From: a virus
DNA length: 64,000 bases
Strand: one strand, 5' to 3'
Virus record (IMG/VR): IMGVR_UViG_3300007511_000004
Coordinates: 1-64,000 of that record
Part shown: one piece after another, positions 36,365 through 46,292 of the stretch
Layout of the letters: every line of letters starts with the position of its first letter
How positions within the stretch are numbered: the first letter of the stretch is position 1
Program-made: the position numbers and the translations under genes
The notes under the pieces: model-generated
The model's database searches: none
Seen by the model: only the letters and a program-made list of their open reading frames with translations
Told to the model about the DNA's origin: nothing

Positions 36365-37229
36365 AATTAATACTGCCGAGGCGTGGACAAAGGTTGATAT
36401 AGACCGCTCCCGGCTATGTTATATTAACTCTAGGGGTGCTTTTGGTTGGTGTGATATATTAGCAAAGCTTTCTGAAGTATTTCTGGATGCTCAATTAAAG
36501 AGTAGACTTACAGATAGAACCCCACATTATACGATTGTAACCCCGGAATGGGTATTGGACAAACTCTGGGAGGGTGACGAATACGAATCATATGATAGAA
36601 TCGAATTTGTAATAAACAACTTCATTCCTCCTGATAATGGTATTATAATATCGGTTTATATCATATCAGAGGAAGCCGATTTGAATTTATTTGAACCCTA
36701 TCATGATGATAAGGATAAAAGATCGAATGGGGTGGAATGGCCATTTATTACCAATACCAAATGGTCGCTCAAAGATCAGGGACTACCTAAAGAGTATGTG
36801 ACATGGAATAGACTTGGGAGAACCTTTCAGAAAGAGCAGTACCCACATTTACTCCAAATAGAGGAGTGGCTTGAGGAAGCATTAGATCGGTATGATATAC
36901 CACATAAAATAATTGATTATAGTATGAGTCCCAAGAGAACTTATGATATTATGTCGTCTAGTGCATTACACATCTCATACGTTGGGGCGACGTGGTGGCT
37001 AGCACATTATATGGATATTCCTATTTTTGATTATGGATTGACTGGGCCCATGGGTTCTCTATTCGGGGAATTAAGAGCGCCGGGAAGAGCCAAGAAACAT
37101 CCCCAAATGACCTGGGATTCTTCAATTGGAAGATTCAAGGAAAAGAAGCATTTACCACTTGTCCACCTATCCGGCCAATGTGATAAAGAAGAATTAGTAA
37201 GGAATTTATTAAAACATGTACCCTTATAA
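36336..37229 (+). CDS. Tandem paralogue 1: possible glycosyltransferase-like protein
   Basis: I chose ATG 36336 (MTLEYYKTYRINTAEAW) because it aligns with the starts of the next two paralogues; an upstream GTG adds six residues. The 298-residue protein shares with them an N-terminal YKTxYL-like opening, a WCDILAKLSEVFLDAQ helix, a central PPDNGIIISVYIISE, and a C-terminal SALHISYVGATWWLAHYMDI followed by Pro. That last segment resembles the C-terminal nucleotide-sugar loop of GT-B enzymes such as heptosyltransferases. The link to GT-B is a guess from a short motif. Confidence 0.6.
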   Translation: MTLEYYKTYRINTAEAWTKVDIDRSRLCYINSRGAFGWCDILAKLSEVFLDAQLKSRLTDRTPHYTIVTPEWVLDKLWEGDEYESYDRIEFVINNFIPPDNGIIISVYIISEEADLNLFEPYHDDKDKRSNGVEWPFITNTKWSLKDQGLPKEYVTWNRLGRTFQKEQYPHLLQIEEWLEEALDRYDIPHKIIDYSMSPKRTYDIMSSSALHISYVGATWWLAHYMDIPIFDYGLTGPMGSLFGELRAPGRAKKHPQMTWDSSIGRFKEKKHLPLVHLSGQCDKEELVRNLLKHVPL

Positions 37230-38064
37230 GACCCTATATTTGGGTGCACCGGACACTGGTGAAATAGTCCTTCCGAATGAGGGGGATTTTCACCTCATGA
37301 ATACTAAATATGTAACGTGGTGCGATACGCTTTCCAGGCTAAGCGTAATGTTCCTGAATGCAGAAGTGAAAAGCCGGATGCATATTGGTCCCTCGAAAGC
37401 TACCCTTTATATCCCGGAAACATATCTGACAGATAAGTTTAAGGCGAAGGATAAGGAGCTACCGGTAGAAAGGATAGAGAAATTAATTTTCAGTCTCCGG
37501 AGACCGACCAACGGGTTGATAGTTACGATATATGTATTAGCCGATTGGGGATATCAACTAGAATTACCGCAATCTGCGTGGCCATTTTCGACTAATGTAT
37601 GTTGGCCGTTCAAATTCCCTCACATGCCCAAAGATTATATTACCATTCAAAAACATCAGGCTGGATCACCAGAGGGGGCTCATGTTATAGAGGTGCAGGA
37701 AAAAGTCATTGAGCATTTCGAGAATAAAGGGATCGATATCAGATATATCGATTACTCTCAAGATACCAATTATGTCCTTAATACTATGGCAGGTTCCAAA
37801 TTACACGTTTCGTATCGAGGCGCAAGTTGGTGGATTGCCCATTATCTAGAAATGCCAGTATTAGCATATGGTGATAAAAGGGGTTCACAAGCATTATTCG
37901 GTGCTCATAATAGTTCGGCATGTCAAGAGTATGGGCCCGAAAAACCCAGTATATTATCCTATAGAGGACATGATTTTGTTTTCGAGGCGAAACCAGAAGA
38001 ATATTCGATTAGTAGAGAAGATGATGTAGATGATACCATACAAAACAAAATATCTTGGTTGTGA
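37216..38064 (+). CDS. Tandem paralogue 2: possible glycosyltransferase-like protein
   Basis: This 282-residue protein starts MYPYKTLYLGAPDTGEIV. Shared blocks with its neighbours are WCDTLSRLSVMFLNAEVKSR, PTNGLIVTIYVLADW and SKLHVSYRGASWWIAHYLEM followed by Pro. It overlaps paralogue 1 by 14 bases and paralogue 3 by 35 bases, so the three are co-translated. Divergence is high (mainly motif blocks are kept), meaning the duplication is old and the copies probably have different specificities. Confidence 0.6.
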   Translation: MYPYKTLYLGAPDTGEIVLPNEGDFHLMNTKYVTWCDTLSRLSVMFLNAEVKSRMHIGPSKATLYIPETYLTDKFKAKDKELPVERIEKLIFSLRRPTNGLIVTIYVLADWGYQLELPQSAWPFSTNVCWPFKFPHMPKDYITIQKHQAGSPEGAHVIEVQEKVIEHFENKGIDIRYIDYSQDTNYVLNTMAGSKLHVSYRGASWWIAHYLEMPVLAYGDKRGSQALFGAHNSSACQEYGPEKPSILSYRGHDFVFEAKPEEYSISREDDVDDTIQNKISWL

Positions 38065-38941
38065 TAATAATTCAGAAATTGCCGAAGCTGGCAAATCTGT
38101 TGCGGTAAGATTCTGCTGGGCGACGATGTATTCCTGGGCTACCATGGTTAATACGGTATCCCAAGCATTCGCTCAAGCCCAATTATTACATCAAGAAGGT
38201 GCATACAATGAGCCCGTAAGAGTTGCAGTGTTTTTCACCAAAGAAGAGCATAAGAAAAAAGAAGCGGATCCCGAAACAATTAATTATAGGATTGAGTGGC
38301 TATTCGAGAATATGATGCCGCCGGAATGTGGTATGATAGTGAGCTTTTACGAGCTACCCGAGGGCAAGGAACATATAGTAGTTCCATTCTTTATCTCCAC
38401 TTATTGGCCAACTAAAAAACAATGGAAGGGTGATGGGGACTTTATTACTATCCAGAAAACTGAAGCGGTTGGTGGACCAAAGAAATATCAGATATTTGAG
38501 GAAGCGCCACAGTATATTGAAATGGTAGAAGAACAGGCTACGAAATATGGGTACGATATTAAGTATATTGACTATACTATGCCATTTGATGAAATGCTAG
38601 ATCTTCTCATCCATACAAAACATCACTTCACCTATGCTGGGGCAACTTATTATTTCTGTGCATGCACTGGTACTCCGGTGACAGCTTGGACGTATTTCGA
38701 TCAAAAGATGAGACTTGGGACATATTATGACTATGATACCAAAGAACGAATCGATTGTATGATGCAGGATGCACAATGGGGTAAGATCACTAGTAATAAG
38801 GTAAGGTTGCTTCGATGGGATTGGGATCGGGGCGTAGTTCTAAATAAGACTGATGATTATGTACATCATTTAGAGGATATCTCTGAGCTAGAACGAATCT
38901 TTTATAAACGAATAGAAAATCCTAGATGCAAAGTTGCATAA
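38030..38941 (+). CDS. Tandem paralogue 3: possible glycosyltransferase-like protein
   Basis: This 303-residue protein starts MIPYKTKYLGCDNNSEIA. It keeps the helix YSWATMVNTVSQAFAQAQ, the PPECGMIVSFYELPE block and KHHFTYAGATYYFCACTGTP, where the aromatic-rich loop is altered compared with copies 1 and 2. It is the last gene of the plus-strand accessory cassette. The late promoter for the following fibre genes overlaps its TAA. Function is unknown; a sugar-transfer role is suggested only by context and the GT-B-like loop. Confidence 0.6.
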   Translation: MIPYKTKYLGCDNNSEIAEAGKSVAVRFCWATMYSWATMVNTVSQAFAQAQLLHQEGAYNEPVRVAVFFTKEEHKKKEADPETINYRIEWLFENMMPPECGMIVSFYELPEGKEHIVVPFFISTYWPTKKQWKGDGDFITIQKTEAVGGPKKYQIFEEAPQYIEMVEEQATKYGYDIKYIDYTMPFDEMLDLLIHTKHHFTYAGATYYFCACTGTPVTAWTYFDQKMRLGTYYDYDTKERIDCMMQDAQWGKITSNKVRLLRWDWDRGVVLNKTDDYVHHLEDISELERIFYKRIENPRCKVA

Positions 38942-38944
38942 ATA
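38937..38944 (+). promoter_or_regulatory. Late promoter (CATAAATA) for the fibre gene cluster
   Basis: CATAAATA overlaps the stop of paralogue 3 and lies 27 bases before the ATG at 38972. It would switch transcription from accessory genes to fibre genes late in infection. Confidence 0.7.
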
Positions 38945-38971
38945 ATAGGAAAATAGATAAAGAGGATTGGT

Positions 38972-39325
38972 ATGGCGCAGTTCGAAGAACTTACAATTGA
39001 TCGTGGTGCTGACGCTTCCATTGAGTTGCATCTAGTAGAACCCAACGGTTCTGCCAAAGATCTGACTAATCATAGTGTTGCAGCTAAGATGAAGAAGACG
39101 TATAATAGTGACAGTGATGACACTGTGACTTTCTCTTGTTCTGTCCCCGTTCCCGCCACTGACGGCGTAGCAGTATTGAGTTTGACTAATACACAAACCG
39201 ATGCATTGAATCCGGGAAGATACGTTTACGATGTGGAATTATCCTTCCAAGATAGCGATGCTAATACTATCATCGAAAGAGTTTTAGAGGGTCAAATCAA
39301 TATCACCCCATCAGTGACTAGGTAA
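38972..39325 (+). CDS. Small virion protein, beta-sandwich-like
   Basis: This 117-residue protein has the pattern of a small beta-sandwich (IDRGADASIELHLVEPNG, SVAAKMKKTYNSD, GRYVYDVELSF). Short proteins with the LTNHSVAAKM/YVYDVELS pattern are found at phage fibre and baseplate loci and resemble the N-terminal module of BppU-like proteins. It probably connects fibres. It is the first gene after the late promoter. Confidence 0.6.
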   Translation: MAQFEELTIDRGADASIELHLVEPNGSAKDLTNHSVAAKMKKTYNSDSDDTVTFSCSVPVPATDGVAVLSLTNTQTDALNPGRYVYDVELSFQDSDANTIIERVLEGQINITPSVTR

Positions 39326-39330
39326 GAAAT

Positions 39331-39588
39331 ATGGCTATTCGGGTCGGAACTAACGGTACGACAATTAAATCGGTAGCTGTGGCGGGATCTACCACCCAGG
39401 TCAAAAAGGTAGTAGTTGGTACACCGGTTCGGAGGATTTCTGTTTCCGGTGACACTATTGACACGCAGCTAGATGTTGACGCGTCAGCTAAACAACATGG
39501 AAGTCTTTTAATTTATGATTCCGACGGGACTAAGTGGACGGCTTCTATCGAATTGGAAAATCAAAACATTAACGGGGGCAATTACTAA
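39331..39588 (+). CDS. Small fibre-associated protein
   Basis: This 85-residue protein starts MAIRVGTNGTTIKSVAVAGS and ends in ELENQNINGGNY. The C-terminal I-x-GG-x-Y end is shared with the next fibre gene, which ends DIDGGTY, suggesting a common docking or maturation tail. It has Val/Thr-rich strands and no enzyme motif. The TAA overlaps an eight-codon frame leading into the next gene. Confidence 0.6.
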   Translation: MAIRVGTNGTTIKSVAVAGSTTQVKKVVVGTPVRRISVSGDTIDTQLDVDASAKQHGSLLIYDSDGTKWTASIELENQNINGGNY

Positions 39589-39614
39589 TGACTACCCCTA
39601 AAGGAGAACAATAA
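39588..39614 (+). CDS. Eight-codon frame MTTPKGEQ, possible coupling ORF
   Basis: ATG overlaps the previous TAA (TAATG), and the frame ends TAA at 39612-39614, overlapping the next ATG. It contains the ribosome binding site AAGGAGAA of the following fibre gene. It may serve translational coupling only, and could be chance. Confidence 0.25.
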   Translation: MTTPKGEQ

Positions 39615-41194
39615 TGGCTGCGATCATAAGAATCAAAAGGTCTACTGGCACCAGTGCACCCGGATCGTTAAAATCCGGCGAAATCTCTTATTCTGCCGGT
39701 ACTGGCACTTCTGCCAATGGTGGCGATCGACTCTACTATGGTAAAGGCGATGATGGAGGAGGGAACGCTACCTCTATCGTTTCTATTGGTGGTGAATATC
39801 ACACTAATCAACTGGATCATACCCCTGGTACTCTTACAGCTTCGTCTGCTATTATTACCGATGCCTCGAGTAAGATCGATAATTTAAAAGTTGACAATCT
39901 GGATCTTAATGGTAATACTCTTAGTTCCACGGATACTAATGGTAATATCTCACTTAATCCTAATGGATCGGGTACGGTTGATGTTAATACCTCGAAGATC
40001 GTCAATGTCACCGATCCCGCTAGCGATCAAGATGCCGCTACAAAGGCCTATGTTGATACCCAAGTCGCAGGTAATAACAATTTAGATATTGCTGGTGACA
40101 CCGGCACAGATACCGTAGATCTTACATCTGAAACCCTGACCTTCTCTGGTGATTCAGATATCCTTGCTACGGTTACGAATAATACTGTTACTCTTACGCA
40201 TAGAGCCTCAGACGTCTCGGCTGGAACATATGGTTCTGCAACGGCAGTTCCAGTAATTACGGTTAATGCGAATGGTCACGTTGATACTGTTACAACAGCT
40301 TCCGTAGCTTCTCAGCTATCAATTGCTGATGATAATACAAATACGGATACGGTCAATCTTCTTAACGACACCCTTACGATCTCAGAGGGTGAAGGTATTA
40401 ATGCGGTTGTTAGCAACAATACTATTACAATCTCGGGTGAAGATGCCACGACCTCCAATAAAGGTGTAGCAAGTTTTAGCAGTGATAATTTTGCAGTCAC
40501 ATCTGGTGCAGTTACTATCAAAGATGGTGGCGTCGCAAACGCTGAACTGGCAAACTCTGCGGTCACTGTTGGTACAACTAGTATCTCACTTGGCGCTTCC
40601 TCTACAACCCTTGCCGGTCTAACCCAGATCGATGTTGATAATGTCCGAATCTTCGACAATACTGTTGCATCGTCTACTGGCGTTCTATATATTGATCCGA
40701 ATCCAATCGATTCTGATGGTGGCGAAGTTATTATCCGCGGCGACCTTACCATTCAAGGCACTACGACGACTGTTAATTCAACTACAGTATCGATCAATGA
40801 TAAGAATCTAGTATTAGCTGACTCGGCGGGTAATGCAGCTGCTGCTGATGGTGCAGGTATTACGGTTAATGGGCCGGGCACTCCAGCTACAATGACATAT
40901 AATGGTTCAACCGATCGATGGAACTTTAATAAAGATTTAGATCTATCAGCACTAACTGCTCTTAAGTTCTCGGGAGAGAATCTCACAGAGGCGCTGGAAG
41001 ATCATCTAGTTAACAACTTCTTCCTTGCCGGAGAAGGCATCGATCTAACATATGTTGACGGTTCGAATACCCTTACCGTTGCAGCCGAACTCGCAACCAC
41101 CACTAATAAGGGTGTTGCAAGCTTTGATACCGATCAATTCACTGTCACATCAGGTGCAGTAACTATCAGCGATATCGACGGCGGTACATATTAA
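39614..41194 (+). CDS. Tail fibre protein
   Basis: This 526-residue protein has a fibre N-terminus (IRIKRSTGTSAPGSLKSGEI) and a typical shaft motif, DPASDQDAATKAYVDTQVAG, known from many phage fibres. Repeated units around residues 130-300 contain DTVDLxxETLTFSGD-like blocks, and GVASFSSDNFAVTSGAVTI recurs near the end. It ends ISDIDGGTY. A strong AAGGAG site precedes the ATG. It is probably one segment of a multi-protein long fibre. Confidence 0.75.
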   Translation: MAAIIRIKRSTGTSAPGSLKSGEISYSAGTGTSANGGDRLYYGKGDDGGGNATSIVSIGGEYHTNQLDHTPGTLTASSAIITDASSKIDNLKVDNLDLNGNTLSSTDTNGNISLNPNGSGTVDVNTSKIVNVTDPASDQDAATKAYVDTQVAGNNNLDIAGDTGTDTVDLTSETLTFSGDSDILATVTNNTVTLTHRASDVSAGTYGSATAVPVITVNANGHVDTVTTASVASQLSIADDNTNTDTVNLLNDTLTISEGEGINAVVSNNTITISGEDATTSNKGVASFSSDNFAVTSGAVTIKDGGVANAELANSAVTVGTTSISLGASSTTLAGLTQIDVDNVRIFDNTVASSTGVLYIDPNPIDSDGGEVIIRGDLTIQGTTTTVNSTTVSINDKNLVLADSAGNAAAADGAGITVNGPGTPATMTYNGSTDRWNFNKDLDLSALTALKFSGENLTEALEDHLVNNFFLAGEGIDLTYVDGSNTLTVAAELATTTNKGVASFDTDQFTVTSGAVTISDIDGGTY

Positions 41195-41201
41195 TATCAA
41201 T

Positions 41202-41225
41202 AGCCAAATATTTTTATATTAGGCT
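41202..41225 (+). terminator. Weak hairpin between two fibre genes
   Basis: AGCCAAATAT and ATATTAGGCT can pair at nine of ten positions around a TTTT loop. No U-run follows directly, so termination would be inefficient. It may instead be a processing or stabilising hairpin in the 55-base space before the next fibre gene. Confidence 0.3.
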
Positions 41226-41252
41226 TAAAATAACCTTTTTTAAGGAGCCATG

Positions 41253-43736
41253 ATGGCTGTAGCAATTAAACATAAGAAGAGTTCTGTAAGTGACAACGCG
41301 CCGGGAACTGGCGACATTGGTTATGGCGAATTTGCCATCAACTATGCGGATGGTAGGCTATACTACAAGAACTCTTCAAATGCAATTAAGAACTTCATTG
41401 ATTCGGATTTAGTCCAGACGGCTATTACCACTACAGTCGATCAGGCATACCTTAACAGCAAGAATATTAATGCTGATACCCTTGATGGTCAACATGGATC
41501 ATATTACTTAGATTATAATAATTTTGTCAATACTCCTGCAGGTGGGTCCTCATGGGATTCTGCCACCACTAGAACGGTATTTAGTGTATCAGGTGATTTG
41601 GCTTATGATAGTGCTACTGGCCAATTCAGTGTTACTACATATAAAGATGCGGACTTCGATACTAGATTAGGGACAAAAACCACCGCTAATCTGACCGAAG
41701 GCAGTAATCTTTATTATACTGACACACGAGTTACCTCCCATGTAGATGCGGCGTACGTACAGGCAAGACAGGACTTTGCATATGCATCGTTAACTGGCGC
41801 GCCGAGTATCCCAACATTGGGTAATGATTATGTCGACTCTGGCCAGGTATCATCTATTATTACGGCAGACGTTGATGCAGCCTTTATTAATGCGCTAACT
41901 ATTGATGCCGACACACTTGGTGGGCAAAATAGTGCATATCATCTAAATTATAATAACTTTACCAATACCCCGACAATTCCATCTTTAGGTAATGACTACG
42001 TTGACTCTGGTCAGGTATCATCCATTATTACGGCAGATGTAGACGCGGCATTTATTAATGCGCTAACTATTGATGCCGATACACTTGGCAGCCAGGCAGG
42101 AAGCTATTATCTCAATTATAATAACTTTACTAATACTCCAACGATCCCATCTTTAGGCAACGACTACGTTGACTCTGCTCAAGTATCATCAATCATCACA
42201 GCAGACGTTGATGCAGCCTTTATTAATGCGCTAACCATTGATGCAGACACACTTGCAGGTCTTGCGAGTAGCTATTATTTAAATTACAACAATCTCAGCA
42301 ATAAGCCTACACTACCATCTCTTGGAAATGATTTCGTAGATAGTGCTGAAGGAAGAAAACTAATTTCGGTAACTGATGCCGGTGGGGATGGCTCTCTATC
42401 CTATAATAATGGTACAGGCGCCCTTACCTACACGGGGCCTTCTGCTTCGGATGTACGAGGACATTTCTCGGCAGGTGAAGGTGTATCGATCTCGAGCGGA
42501 GTGATATCAATTGCTCAGGCTGTCGATTCAACCGAGGACGTATATTTCGGAAGTGTTACTACTACGAGTAACATTATAGTTGGTGGGAACCTTACAGTAA
42601 ATGGTACTACTACCACACTTAATACTTCCACTCTTGACGTTGAAGATCTTAATATCACTGTTGCCAAAGACGCAGCAGATAGTGCTGCTGCAAACGGTGC
42701 TGGGCTTACAGTTGATGGTGCTGGTGCAACTCTTCTTTATAACCATAGTGGCAACCGGTGGGATTATAATAGAAGTATTAGTATCAATGGTAATCGTGTT
42801 CTAACAGTAGGCGACGAAGGCGCAGGTAACGGCCTTGATGCAGATACTTTAGATGGTCAGCAAGGATCATATTATCTCAATTATAATAACTTTACCAATA
42901 CTCCGGCTACAGATAATATCTTTAAGAACTTTGCAGTAAGTGGACAATCAACGGTTACTGCTGATACCAATAATGATACCCTAACCCTTGCAGAAGGATC
43001 TGGGGTAACCCTCACCACCAATGCCGGTACTGATACGATTACAATCTCCGCATCGTCTGGCGCGCCAACACAACCATCACCACCCGCCTCACCCTCTGAT
43101 GGGGATTTCTGGTGGGATGATTCCGCTGGCGATCTATACATCTATTATGTTGATAGCAGTTCGGGACAATGGGTACAAGCTTCACCTTCTATTCTGGCAG
43201 ATAACGCAGTCACCTATGCTAAGATGCAGGATATGACCACTGCACGAATTTTAGGACGTAATACCGCCGGTTCAGGAGATCCGGAGGAATTAACGGCAGC
43301 TACTGTCAGAACCATGCTTAATGTCGAAGACGGCGCTACTAACTATTCTCACCCGACCCATCCTGGAGATGACTTTAGTGTAGATACTGGTGCTTTAACC
43401 GGTGCGGTAGTCGTATCTGATATAGACATTAACGTCACTACGGATACGTCGGGTCACGTGACGGATGCCAACGGCTCAGTTTCTACCAGAACTTTAACAC
43501 TTGCTAATCTCGGTTATACTGGTGCTACCGACGCTAATAACTATTCTCACCCGAACCACACGGGTGATGTTACATCGTCGGGTGATGGGGCTACTACTAT
43601 TGCAAATAATGCAGTCACCAAGGCCAAAATGGCAAATGATGCAGTAGGGTCAGCTGAACTAGATGATGTAACATCCTTAGTAATATACAATTCTGGCGGA
43701 TCAGCAGTCAAAACTTTATACGGAGCCGGTAGCTAA
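41253..43736 (+). CDS. Large repetitive tail fibre protein
   Basis: This 827-residue protein (two ATGs at 41250 and 41253, AAGGAG upstream) begins [20 protein letters not shown]. Residues about 188-355 are three 56-residue tandem repeats ([20 protein letters not shown], then [16 protein letters not shown]). Later parts include a [20 protein letters not shown] module, also present in the fibre at 23729, and a [20 protein letters not shown] carbohydrate-binding-like loop. The C-terminus, [16 protein letters not shown], matches the fibre ending at 24913. Its TAATG overlaps the collagen-like fibre gene, suggesting that the two assemble together. Confidence 0.8.
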   Translation: MAVAIKHKKSSVSDNAPGTGDIGYGEFAINYADGRLYYKNSSNAIKNFIDSDLVQTAITTTVDQAYLNSKNINADTLDGQHGSYYLDYNNFVNTPAGGSSWDSATTRTVFSVSGDLAYDSATGQFSVTTYKDADFDTRLGTKTTANLTEGSNLYYTDTRVTSHVDAAYVQARQDFAYASLTGAPSIPTLGNDYVDSGQVSSIITADVDAAFINALTIDADTLGGQNSAYHLNYNNFTNTPTIPSLGNDYVDSGQVSSIITADVDAAFINALTIDADTLGSQAGSYYLNYNNFTNTPTIPSLGNDYVDSAQVSSIITADVDAAFINALTIDADTLAGLASSYYLNYNNLSNKPTLPSLGNDFVDSAEGRKLISVTDAGGDGSLSYNNGTGALTYTGPSASDVRGHFSAGEGVSISSGVISIAQAVDSTEDVYFGSVTTTSNIIVGGNLTVNGTTTTLNTSTLDVEDLNITVAKDAADSAAANGAGLTVDGAGATLLYNHSGNRWDYNRSISINGNRVLTVGDEGAGNGLDADTLDGQQGSYYLNYNNFTNTPATDNIFKNFAVSGQSTVTADTNNDTLTLAEGSGVTLTTNAGTDTITISASSGAPTQPSPPASPSDGDFWWDDSAGDLYIYYVDSSSGQWVQASPSILADNAVTYAKMQDMTTARILGRNTAGSGDPEELTAATVRTMLNVEDGATNYSHPTHPGDDFSVDTGALTGAVVVSDIDINVTTDTSGHVTDANGSVSTRTLTLANLGYTGATDANNYSHPNHTGDVTSSGDGATTIANNAVTKAKMANDAVGSAELDDVTSLVIYNSGGSAVKTLYGAGS
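41811..42314 (+). repeat. Three tandem 168-base repeats inside a fibre gene
   Basis: Units start at 41811, 41979 and 42147, and a partial fourth starts at 42315. Each encodes 56 residues beginning Pro-(Thr/Ser)-Leu-Gly-Asn-Asp. The copies differ mainly at silent sites and in a few residues (GGQNSAYH versus GSQAGSYY versus AGLASSYY), so copy number could change by recombination. Confidence 0.9.
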
Positions 43737-45172
43737 TGGCAAGATTAAATTTTCCTAATAACCCCTCAAATAATCAAGAATATACCGCCAACGGAAATAA
43801 GTATAAATTCCGTCTGAAGCCCGGTACCTCCCACGGGTCTTGGCGGGCGACAGCCTTCCAGGATGCGCCTAGAGGTATAGCAGCTGCCGTTGAATTCGGG
43901 ACAGTAACAACCGGGTCCGCAGGATCCGATGCTTCGGTTTCTAATTCCGGTACCTCAAGTGATGCAGTTTTCAATTTTACTATTCCGCGGGGAGACACTG
44001 GTCAAACTGGTGCTAAGGGTCAGAAAGGCGCTGTTGGCGCAACCGGAGCAAAGGGTCAGAAAGGCGCTGTTGGCGCAACTGGTAGTACTGGTTCTAAGGG
44101 TCAAAAGGGCGAGCTGGGATTAACTGGTGCTAAGGGTAATACTGGCTCGACTGGTAGTACTGGCTCGACGGGTAGTACCGGGGCAAAGGGTAATACTGGC
44201 TCGACTGGTAGTACTGGTGCTAAGGGTAATACTGGCTCGACTGGTAGTACTGGCTCTACCGGCTCGAAGGGGCAAAAGGGTGCCACCGGCGATATCCCCT
44301 CGTCGCCGACATTTACCGATGGATATGTCAATGGCTGGTGGAGAAATAATACCTCAGGCAAAGGTCTATATAACCAAGCAACGGGTCAACACTGGTATTC
44401 CGATAACGATGATTATTGGAATATTGCCGGTGGTACCGCTGCAAACGGTATTAGATTTAGAGACGACCACGACGGTACTATTCGGGGTTATATGTATGTT
44501 GACCAATCAAGTAACGTTGGTTTCCTAAACTCTGGCGGTCAATGGTCAATCCGTTGTCATATTCCCGATGGCGAATCACCTAACATTTACTTTGAAGAAA
44601 ATGCAAACACAACTTGGTCTGGCGACCCTGGCAATAACGAAGGTAAAATTGAATATCACTCTGACAGATTCTACATTGCAGCAGGGGCAAATTCGAACCG
44701 GGTTTGTCAATTTAGAAGGTCAGGTTCTGACGTAGCTTATGTTGACAACTCAGGGATTTACACCGGAACCGCAACATCAGCTCGATGGGCGGACGTTGCA
44801 GAGAGATATGCAGCAGATGGGGTATATCCACCGGGCACGGTACTTGCTATTGGTGGCGATAAAGAAGTAACCGAATATAAAGCTGGTATGCCCTTAGCTG
44901 GATGTGTCTCCACTAATCCTGGTGTACGGATGAACAACCACTTCGAGGTAGAAGACGAGAATTCTCCTGAAGCAGTTCTTCATCCATACGTTGCGCTTGC
45001 GGGGCGTATCCCAGTATCCATCAACGGGTCGGCTAAGAAGGGTGATTATATTGTAGCTGATGACAATGGTAAAGGCAAGGCCGTTTCGACCTTGCCCTCT
45101 GACATCAATTTCACGTTGATCGTCGGGATTGCATTAGAAGATGGTACAGATCTAGTTGAAGTGAAGGTCTAG
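43736..45172 (+). CDS. Collagen-like tail fibre / tip protein
   Basis: This 478-residue protein has three parts. Residues 1-85 are an N-terminal domain ([16 protein letters not shown]). Residues 86-187 are 34 uninterrupted Gly-X-Y triplets without proline, with Lys in Y 11 times (GAK, GQK, GSK) and Thr often in Y (GST, GNT). Residues 188-478 are a tip with a Trp-rich [11 protein letters not shown] segment and a C-terminal [20 protein letters not shown] followed by AIGG, found at the end of other fibres. The collagen part would form a trimeric rod. Every Lys fits the X-Lys-Gly site used by lysyl hydroxylases. It is the last fibre gene and is convergent with the minus-strand cassette (21-base overlap). 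Confidence 0.85.
   Translation: MARLNFPNNPSNNQEYTANGNKYKFRLKPGTSHGSWRATAFQDAPRGIAAAVEFGTVTTGSAGSDASVSNSGTSSDAVFNFTIPRGDTGQTGAKGQKGAVGATGAKGQKGAVGATGSTGSKGQKGELGLTGAKGNTGSTGSTGSTGSTGAKGNTGSTGSTGAKGNTGSTGSTGSTGSKGQKGATGDIPSSPTFTDGYVNGWWRNNTSGKGLYNQATGQHWYSDNDDYWNIAGGTAANGIRFRDDHDGTIRGYMYVDQSSNVGFLNSGGQWSIRCHIPDGESPNIYFEENANTTWSGDPGNNEGKIEYHSDRFYIAAGANSNRVCQFRRSGSDVAYVDNSGIYTGTATSARWADVAERYAADGVYPPGTVLAIGGDKEVTEYKAGMPLAGCVSTNPGVRMNNHFEVEDENSPEAVLHPYVALAGRIPVSINGSAKKGDYIVADDNGKGKAVSTLPSDINFTLIVGIALEDGTDLVEVKV
43991..44296 (+). repeat. Gly-X-Y collagen repeat DNA
   Basis: The 306 bases encode 34 perfect Gly-X-Y triplets. At DNA level, short blocks such as GGCTCGACTGGTAGTACT recur with the same codons, indicating recent slippage or recombination growth of the [12 protein letters not shown] units. 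This makes fibre length variable in principle. Confidence 0.9.
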
Positions 45173-45745
45173 TAAGTCTCCACAAGTACCCTCTGTAACC
45201 GGGATATCCCATTTATCGATCATCGCCTTATAAGCTTTATCCCAGATAGGTTGTAGATCAGCGTTCCCGGCATCACCTTGTCGGACACTATCCTCTGCCA
45301 TAGTGTGTTCGGGATTATGTCGTACGAAATAGACCTCGTCAAACTCTTTAGCCTGTTCTACTGCCATCTTTTCGTATTCAGGTTCGAGTTGACGATCACA
45401 AAGTCCTAACTCATGCGCCACTTTATTGAATACTACATAATCTAGGGGTAATCGCTTAGTGATGAATACGTCGCAACTATATTCATGTTCGAGCATTTGA
45501 CTCCAATGTCGATGGAATAACCAGCTGACCGAATAATAATTGCCCCCGATTTCCTTACCAAGAATTTCATGATCCATAAACATAGTAGATCTAACAGTTT
45601 CGGGCATATAGGTTACATTAGCACCTCTTACTCCAAACTTCTCTCGTTCAAGTAGTTTAATACAAATAGTATTTTTTCCCACCCCGTGCGCGCCTACGAC
45701 CGCGATTCTTTTATCGGATTTCCCCAAGGTCTTCTCCCTCATCAT
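45152..45745 (-). CDS. P-loop NTPase / kinase-like protein
   Basis: This 197-residue protein has a Walker A motif [20 protein letters not shown] (about residues 13-32) and resembles AAA_28/NadR-type small kinases: [10 protein letters not shown] after the P-loop, [15 protein letters not shown] (Walker B-like Asp) and a [20 protein letters not shown] lid region. It could phosphorylate a nucleoside or small substrate or be a deoxynucleotide kinase. It is the last gene of the minus-strand cassette and overlaps the previous gene by 35 bases and the fibre gene by 21. Confidence 0.7.
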   Translation of the reverse strand: MMREKTLGKSDKRIAVVGAHGVGKNTICIKLLEREKFGVRGANVTYMPETVRSTMFMDHEILGKEIGGNYYSVSWLFHRHWSQMLEHEYSCDVFITKRLPLDYVVFNKVAHELGLCDRQLEPEYEKMAVEQAKEFDEVYFVRHNPEHTMAEDSVRQGDAGNADLQPIWDKAYKAMIDKWDIPVTEGTCGDLLDLHFN

Positions 45746-46292
45746 TAATAGTATATTGTGATAGATTTAGGGTCTGCATCGTTTTAGTATCGAATTCAAG
45801 CCCAAAATACGTTAAGTTTGTTATAGCAGGTTTTCTTATTGGATCCATGTCAGCGAAATGATCATGCACTAGGTTAACATCATTATGTAAAAAATAAATC
45901 TTAGCTTTATCTAACTGTCTTTCAAGTGTATAATATAATCCTATGCCTGATTTTAAAGGGTCTAATCTAGATCCCGGTGGAAGAGATGGTATAGGGTGTT
46001 TAGATAGATCCTGATCGTATATCTTAAGGATAGGAGAATCCTCGAACTCGATAGCATAATAATCACAGAACGCGTGGGGTTGAACATTGAATCTATTTCT
46101 AATATCTTCATCAGGATGCTGGTCATAGGTAATATTAATACTGGTATCACTAACACCGATAAGCTCAATACCCTCGTCTGTGATCCATGGACACTTAGCT
46201 CGAATCCCCATAGATTCTATGAGACCACGAGCTTTATCAGGCCTAAAGAATTCCTGCCTAGTACCTTCGGTTGTGACTTTCTCTTCAATCAC
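45711..46292 (-). CDS. Unknown cassette protein, 193 residues
   Basis: It starts at GTG 46292, overlapping the upstream stop. The protein contains DYYAIEFEDSPILKIYDQDL, a Pro-rich IPSLPPGSRLDPLKSGIG loop, and AKIYFLHNDVNLVHDHF with several His/Asp residues. No family recognised. Overlaps on both sides place it firmly in the cassette, between another unknown and the P-loop protein. Confidence 0.55.
   Translation of the reverse strand: MIEEKVTTEGTRQEFFRPDKARGLIESMGIRAKCPWITDEGIELIGVSDTSINITYDQHPDEDIRNRFNVQPHAFCDYYAIEFEDSPILKIYDQDLSKHPIPSLPPGSRLDPLKSGIGLYYTLERQLDKAKIYFLHNDVNLVHDHFADMDPIRKPAITNLTYFGLEFDTKTMQTLNLSQYTINDEGEDLGEIR

Noticed and set aside
41811-42314. CRISPR-like array
   Set aside because: The repeats are 168 bases, contiguous and in frame with a fibre gene; there are no spacers and no cas genes.
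43991-44296. CRISPR-like or satellite repeats in the collagen region
   Set aside because: The short repeats encode perfect Gly-X-Y triplets in one frame, so they are protein repeats.
44101-44361. Minus-strand frame of Pro-Val-Leu repeats opposite the collagen region
   Set aside because: It is the antisense reading of the Gly-X-Y repeats and has no start signal of its own.
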